A program made the position numbers and the translations under genes. Below, in pieces: positions 61,083 to 64,000 of a stretch of 64,000 nt of DNA. The notes beneath the pieces are model-generated. The model did not search any database and was not told the origin of the DNA. It was given only the letters and a program-made list of their open reading frames with translations. This DNA is from Anaerolineae bacterium. Its GTDB lineage: Bacteria; Chloroflexota; Anaerolineae; Aggregatilineales; Phototrophicaceae. Where the stretch lies: assembly GCA_022822545.1 (NCBI GenBank), contig JAJEBE010000006.1, forward strand, positions 124,001-188,000, given 5' to 3'. The number at the start of each line of letters is the position of its first letter. The stretch's first letter is position 1.

Positions 61083-62102
61083 ATGGCAGCCAAAGTCTTG
61101 ATCGCCTCCTACCTTGAGCCGGAGCATATCGCGCGCATCCGCGCTGAGGCGCCGGCGTTTGATGTCATCTACCGGCCGGATCTTATCGGCGCGCCGCGCT
61201 TCCAGGCTGATCACACCTCGCCGCATGAGCGCAGTAAGGAAGAAGAAGCGGAATGGCGCGCGCTGCTGGCGCAAGCCGAGATCCTCTTCGACTTCGATCA
61301 TACGCACCGCGAAGACCTGCCCGAACTCGCGCCCCGGCTCAAGTGGATACAAGCCACCAGCGCCGGCATCGGCCAATTCGTCAAGCGCTACGGCTACGAT
61401 CGCCCGGGCTGGATTTTCACCACCGCCAGCGGCGTACACGCTCGTCCGCTGGCCGAGTTCTGCTTGATGGCGATGCTGATGTTCGTCAAGAACTACCCGC
61501 TGATGGAAGCGCAGAAACGCGACCGTCACTGGCAGCGCTTCAACAACACGGAGCTGCGCGGCAAAACCGTCGGCATCATCGGCTTGGGTCGCATCGGCCG
61601 CGACCTGGCGCAAGTCTGCCGCTTCTTCGGCATGCGCGTCCTCGCTTGTCGCCGCAGCAATATCGATAGACCACCCTCCGTCGACGAGCAATATCCGCCT
61701 CAGAGGCTGGACGAACTCCTGCCCCTGGCCGACTTTCTTGTACTCTCTACGCCCCACACGCCGGAGACCGAAGGGCTTTTGAATGCCGGACGCATCGGCT
61801 TGATGAAGCCGGGCGCCGTGCTGATCAACATCGCTCGCGGCGCCATCGTCGATCAGGCGGCGCTGACGCGAGCGCTGCGTGAAGGTCGCCTTGGCGGCGC
61901 CGCGCTTGATGTCACCGACCCGGAACCGCTGCCGCCCGACGATCCGCTTTGGGCGCTGCCCAACGTCATCATCAGCCATCACTCCGCCAGCACAGCCGAT
62001 ACCGAAAACGGCAAGCTGACAGCGCTGTTCATCCGCAACCTGCGGCGCTACCTGAAGGGCGAGCCGCTGGAGAATCAGCTTGATCTTGATTTGATGTACT
62101 AG
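61083..62102 (+). CDS. D-2-hydroxyacid dehydrogenase
   Basis: A 339-residue NAD-dependent enzyme. 'TVGIIGLGRIGRDLAQVCRF' is the Rossmann motif; catalytic Arg in 'LINIARGAIVDQAAL', Glu in 'LDVTDPEPLPPDDPLW', His in 'VIISHHSAS'. It interconverts a 2-keto and a D-2-hydroxy acid; the exact substrate (such as glyoxylate or hydroxypyruvate) is uncertain. ATG 61083 is taken over TTG 61077. Its stop overlaps that of nagA by 4 bases. Confidence 0.92.
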   Translation: MAAKVLIASYLEPEHIARIRAEAPAFDVIYRPDLIGAPRFQADHTSPHERSKEEEAEWRALLAQAEILFDFDHTHREDLPELAPRLKWIQATSAGIGQFVKRYGYDRPGWIFTTASGVHARPLAEFCLMAMLMFVKNYPLMEAQKRDRHWQRFNNTELRGKTVGIIGLGRIGRDLAQVCRFFGMRVLACRRSNIDRPPSVDEQYPPQRLDELLPLADFLVLSTPHTPETEGLLNAGRIGLMKPGAVLINIARGAIVDQAALTRALREGRLGGAALDVTDPEPLPPDDPLWALPNVIISHHSASTADTENGKLTALFIRNLRRYLKGEPLENQLDLDLMY

Positions 62103-63274
62103 AGGCCCGGGACTGCTTTTTCTTCGGCGACATACACCGGCTCGCCGCCGATGAGCGTAGCGCGCAGGCCACCGTCGACGTCCCAGAGGACCAGATCCGC
62201 ATCCGTGCCCGGTTGAAGCGAGCCTTTCCGCGGGTACATGCCGATGGCGCGCGCCGGCACGCGCGTGAGCATGGGCAGGGCCTTCGCCAGCGAGAGATCG
62301 CAGAATGCCATCATGTTGCGCAAAGCCTGCGCCATGGTGAGCGTGCTGCCCGCCAGGCTGCCGCGGCGATCGCGGGCGATGCCGTCCTTGACGACAACCG
62401 CGACATCGCCCATGCCGAACTCGCCATCGGCCAAGCCGGCGGCGCGCATGGCGTCGGTGACCACGATGACGCGCTCACTGCCGACCAGCCGCAGCAGCAT
62501 GCGCAACACCGCCGGATGAACATGCACGCCATCGGGGATGATCTCGAAGTTCACCGCCGGATCTTCACTGGCGGCGACGAAGCTGCCCGGCCGCCGATGG
62601 TGGATGCCGGCCATGCCGTTGAAGGTGTGCGTGATCTGCCGCAGGCCGGCGGCGATATACTCGCGCGTGGCCTCATAACTCGCGCCGCTATGCCCCTGCG
62701 ACAGGATAATGCCGCGCGCATGGGCGGCCCGCATCAATTCAGCCGCGCCATCAAGCTCCGGCGCTAATGTTATCTGCTTGATCGTCCCCAAATCGAGCCA
62801 GGGCAAATACTCCTCGGCCGTCGGCGCGCGCAAATGCGCTTCCGGCTGAGAGCCGCGGTAATCCGGATTGAGATAGGGTCCCTCGAGGTGCGCGCCCAGC
62901 AAGGGGCTATGCGGCCGCCCGGCGCAAGCGCTTATCGTCGCCAGCGCCGCGTCAATCCGCTCGCGCGTATCCGCCATCGTCGTGCCGAGGAAGCTGGTCA
63001 CGCCCTGCCGCGCCAAAAATTCGCAAAGGCCTTGCAGCGAGGACGGAGACGCGTCCATCACATCGTAGCCGTCCCCGCCATGCACGTGGAGATCGACGAA
63101 GCCGGGCAGAGCGTAGACGCCGCCGCCGTCGATGCGCCGATCGTCCGGCATTGGCTGGACGCCGGCAGCGGGACAAACATCCTTAATAAGACCATCCTCG
63201 AGGACCAGCGTGTGCCCGCTGAGGAAGCGATCCTCCTGCCAGATTTGACTGTTCTCGATCAGTAATCGCGGCAC
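62099..63274 (-). CDS. nagA: N-acetylglucosamine-6-phosphate deacetylase
   Basis: A 391-residue amidohydrolase. 'VDLHVHGGDGYDVMDA' (HxH), 'GAHLEGPYLNPDYRGSQPEA' (Glu), 'SQGHSGASYEA' and 'THTFNGMAGIHHRRPG' (His ligands) and 'VTDAMRAAGLADGEFGMGD' (catalytic Asp) match NagA, which turns GlcNAc-6-P into GlcN-6-P. The start is probably GTG 63274; an ATG-like extension to 63331 is non-conserved. It is divergent from the SIS-domain gene, forming an amino-sugar pair. Confidence 0.94.
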   Translation of the reverse strand: MPRLLIENSQIWQEDRFLSGHTLVLEDGLIKDVCPAAGVQPMPDDRRIDGGGVYALPGFVDLHVHGGDGYDVMDASPSSLQGLCEFLARQGVTSFLGTTMADTRERIDAALATISACAGRPHSPLLGAHLEGPYLNPDYRGSQPEAHLRAPTAEEYLPWLDLGTIKQITLAPELDGAAELMRAAHARGIILSQGHSGASYEATREYIAAGLRQITHTFNGMAGIHHRRPGSFVAASEDPAVNFEIIPDGVHVHPAVLRMLLRLVGSERVIVVTDAMRAAGLADGEFGMGDVAVVVKDGIARDRRGSLAGSTLTMAQALRNMMAFCDLSLAKALPMLTRVPARAIGMYPRKGSLQPGTDADLVLWDVDGGLRATLIGGEPVYVAEEKAVPGL

Positions 63275-63441
63275 GCTCGGCTGACCTGCCCTCTCCACCC
63301 ATTCCGCAATGTGAAAAGAGTATAGCAGCAACCGCCGCCGCCGCTATGAGGGAATTCTGCCCGCGCCAAAACGTCAATCTGTCAACTGTTCGTGTGTCTG
63401 CTAAAATGACTGACCAAAGGACTTTGAGCGAGGTTGCCTGG

Positions 63442-64000
63442 ATGGCCCGGGGCGAACACACACTGCGAGAAATCATGAGCCAGCCGGAAGTATGGGAGGA
63501 GGCGCTGGCGGCTTTCAGCGCGTCGCAAGAGCGCCTGGAATCGCTGCTTGCCTCGGCGAGCTTCGACCAGGTCATCGTCACGGGCTGCGGCTCAACCTAC
63601 TATCTCGCCCTCTGCGCCGCCCGCCTCTTGCGCAAGAGCGGGCTCGACGCCACCGCCTTGCCCGCCTCGGAGCTGCTCCTGCATCCAGAATCAATCACCC
63701 TGCCGCAGCGCCGTTACCTGCTGCTGACCGTCTCGCGCTCCGGCACGACCAGCGAAACCGCGCGCGCGCAGCAAATCTTCCGCGCCCGAATCGGCGGCCC
63801 TGTGCTCACCGTCACCTGTGACAGCGCCAGCCCGCTTGCTCGCACTGCCGACCTCGCCATCGCCATTGATGCCGCGCAGGAAGTCAGCGTCGCCCAGACG
63901 CGCTCCTTCAGCAGCATGTTGGTCGTCGCGCAGCAGCTAGCCGCCATGATCGCCGGCCACGATCTCAACACCGGCCGACAGTTGCCCGCCATCTGCCGCC
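63442..64000 (+). CDS. SIS-domain sugar isomerase/deaminase, partial
   Basis: The frame is open to the window end (186 residues seen). 'VIVTGCGSTYYLALCAARLL', 'LLLTVSRSGTTSETARAQQI' and 'LTVTCDSASPLARTADLAIA' are the SIS sugar-phosphate-binding elements of the GlmS/AgaS type. With nagA divergent beside it, the likely job is glucosamine-6-phosphate deamination or isomerisation, in the role of NagB (inference). GCGAGG lies eight bases before ATG 63442. An in-frame ATG at 63406 lacks a site and overlaps a possible -10 (TAAAAT, 63402-63407). Confidence 0.85.
   Translation, partial: MARGEHTLREIMSQPEVWEEALAAFSASQERLESLLASASFDQVIVTGCGSTYYLALCAARLLRKSGLDATALPASELLLHPESITLPQRRYLLLTVSRSGTTSETARAQQIFRARIGGPVLTVTCDSASPLARTADLAIAIDAAQEVSVAQTRSFSSMLVVAQQLAAMIAGHDLNTGRQLPAICR

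Noticed and set aside
1..64000. tRNA genes, insertion sequences and prophage
   Set aside because: No cloverleaf-like sequence with a T-loop motif was noticed in the intergenic gaps, and no transposase, integrase or phage structural protein was recognised. A covariance scan could still find a tRNA missed by eye.

Overview
The window is a 64 kb stretch of a GC-rich bacterial chromosome, best explained as a member of the Chloroflexota, probably Anaerolineae or a close relative. That placement is an inference. It rests on threonine/proline 'TATDTPT'-type linkers in a secreted protein, many sugar ABC transporter genes without a local ATPase gene, a Lut lactate operon beside pentose genes, CO-dehydrogenase-type (cox) accessory genes, and many short GC-rich intergenic repeats. 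No rRNA, tRNA, CRISPR array, intact insertion sequence or prophage was recognised.

Layout. 1-5.4 kb: end of a MoxR-type ATPase gene, HU, a PfkB sugar kinase, a DinB protein joined to an HhH-GPD DNA glycosylase, and a serine carboxypeptidase. 5.4-8.6 kb: a gene-poor stretch with a possible small RNA, a secreted repeat-rich protein, an AT-rich island and a permease gene that has lost its 5' part. 8.9-30 kb is a catabolic region: Gfo/Idh/MocA oxidoreductase, lutABC, xylose isomerase and xylulokinase, an LLM flavin oxidoreductase with an unusual metallo-beta-lactamase-fold protein, a sulfatase, an alpha/beta hydrolase, and two sugar ABC importers (each one binding protein and two permeases). 29.4-34.4 kb: a five-gene minus-strand run for molybdenum-hydroxylase maturation (CoxD and CoxE-like, XdhC/CoxI, molybdopterin-binding, MobA-like) without catalytic subunits. 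35-44.7 kb: tandem duplicated zinc alcohol dehydrogenases, a HAM1/RdgB-IMPDH fusion, small membrane proteins, YceI, a UPF0173 hydrolase, an aminoglycoside adenylyltransferase-like protein and an M1 peptidase homologue that has lost its catalytic residues. 44.8-64 kb: RsfS, a zinc ABC importer with a very long His/Asp loop, cell-wall genes (YabE-like 3D protein, MecA-like lipoprotein PBP), surface-glycan glycosyltransferases, TrhO, RecO, an HNH protein, a 2-hydroxyacid dehydrogenase, and divergent NagA and SIS-domain genes for amino sugars.

Taken together, the genes describe a heterotroph that imports oligosaccharides, removes sulfate groups, and feeds pentoses, lactate and amino sugars into central metabolism. 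The points most worth following up are the HAM1-IMPDH fusion, the M1 pseudo-peptidase, the orphan cox maturation cluster, and several dispersed repeat families, two of which appear to have been captured as coding sequence at protein N termini.
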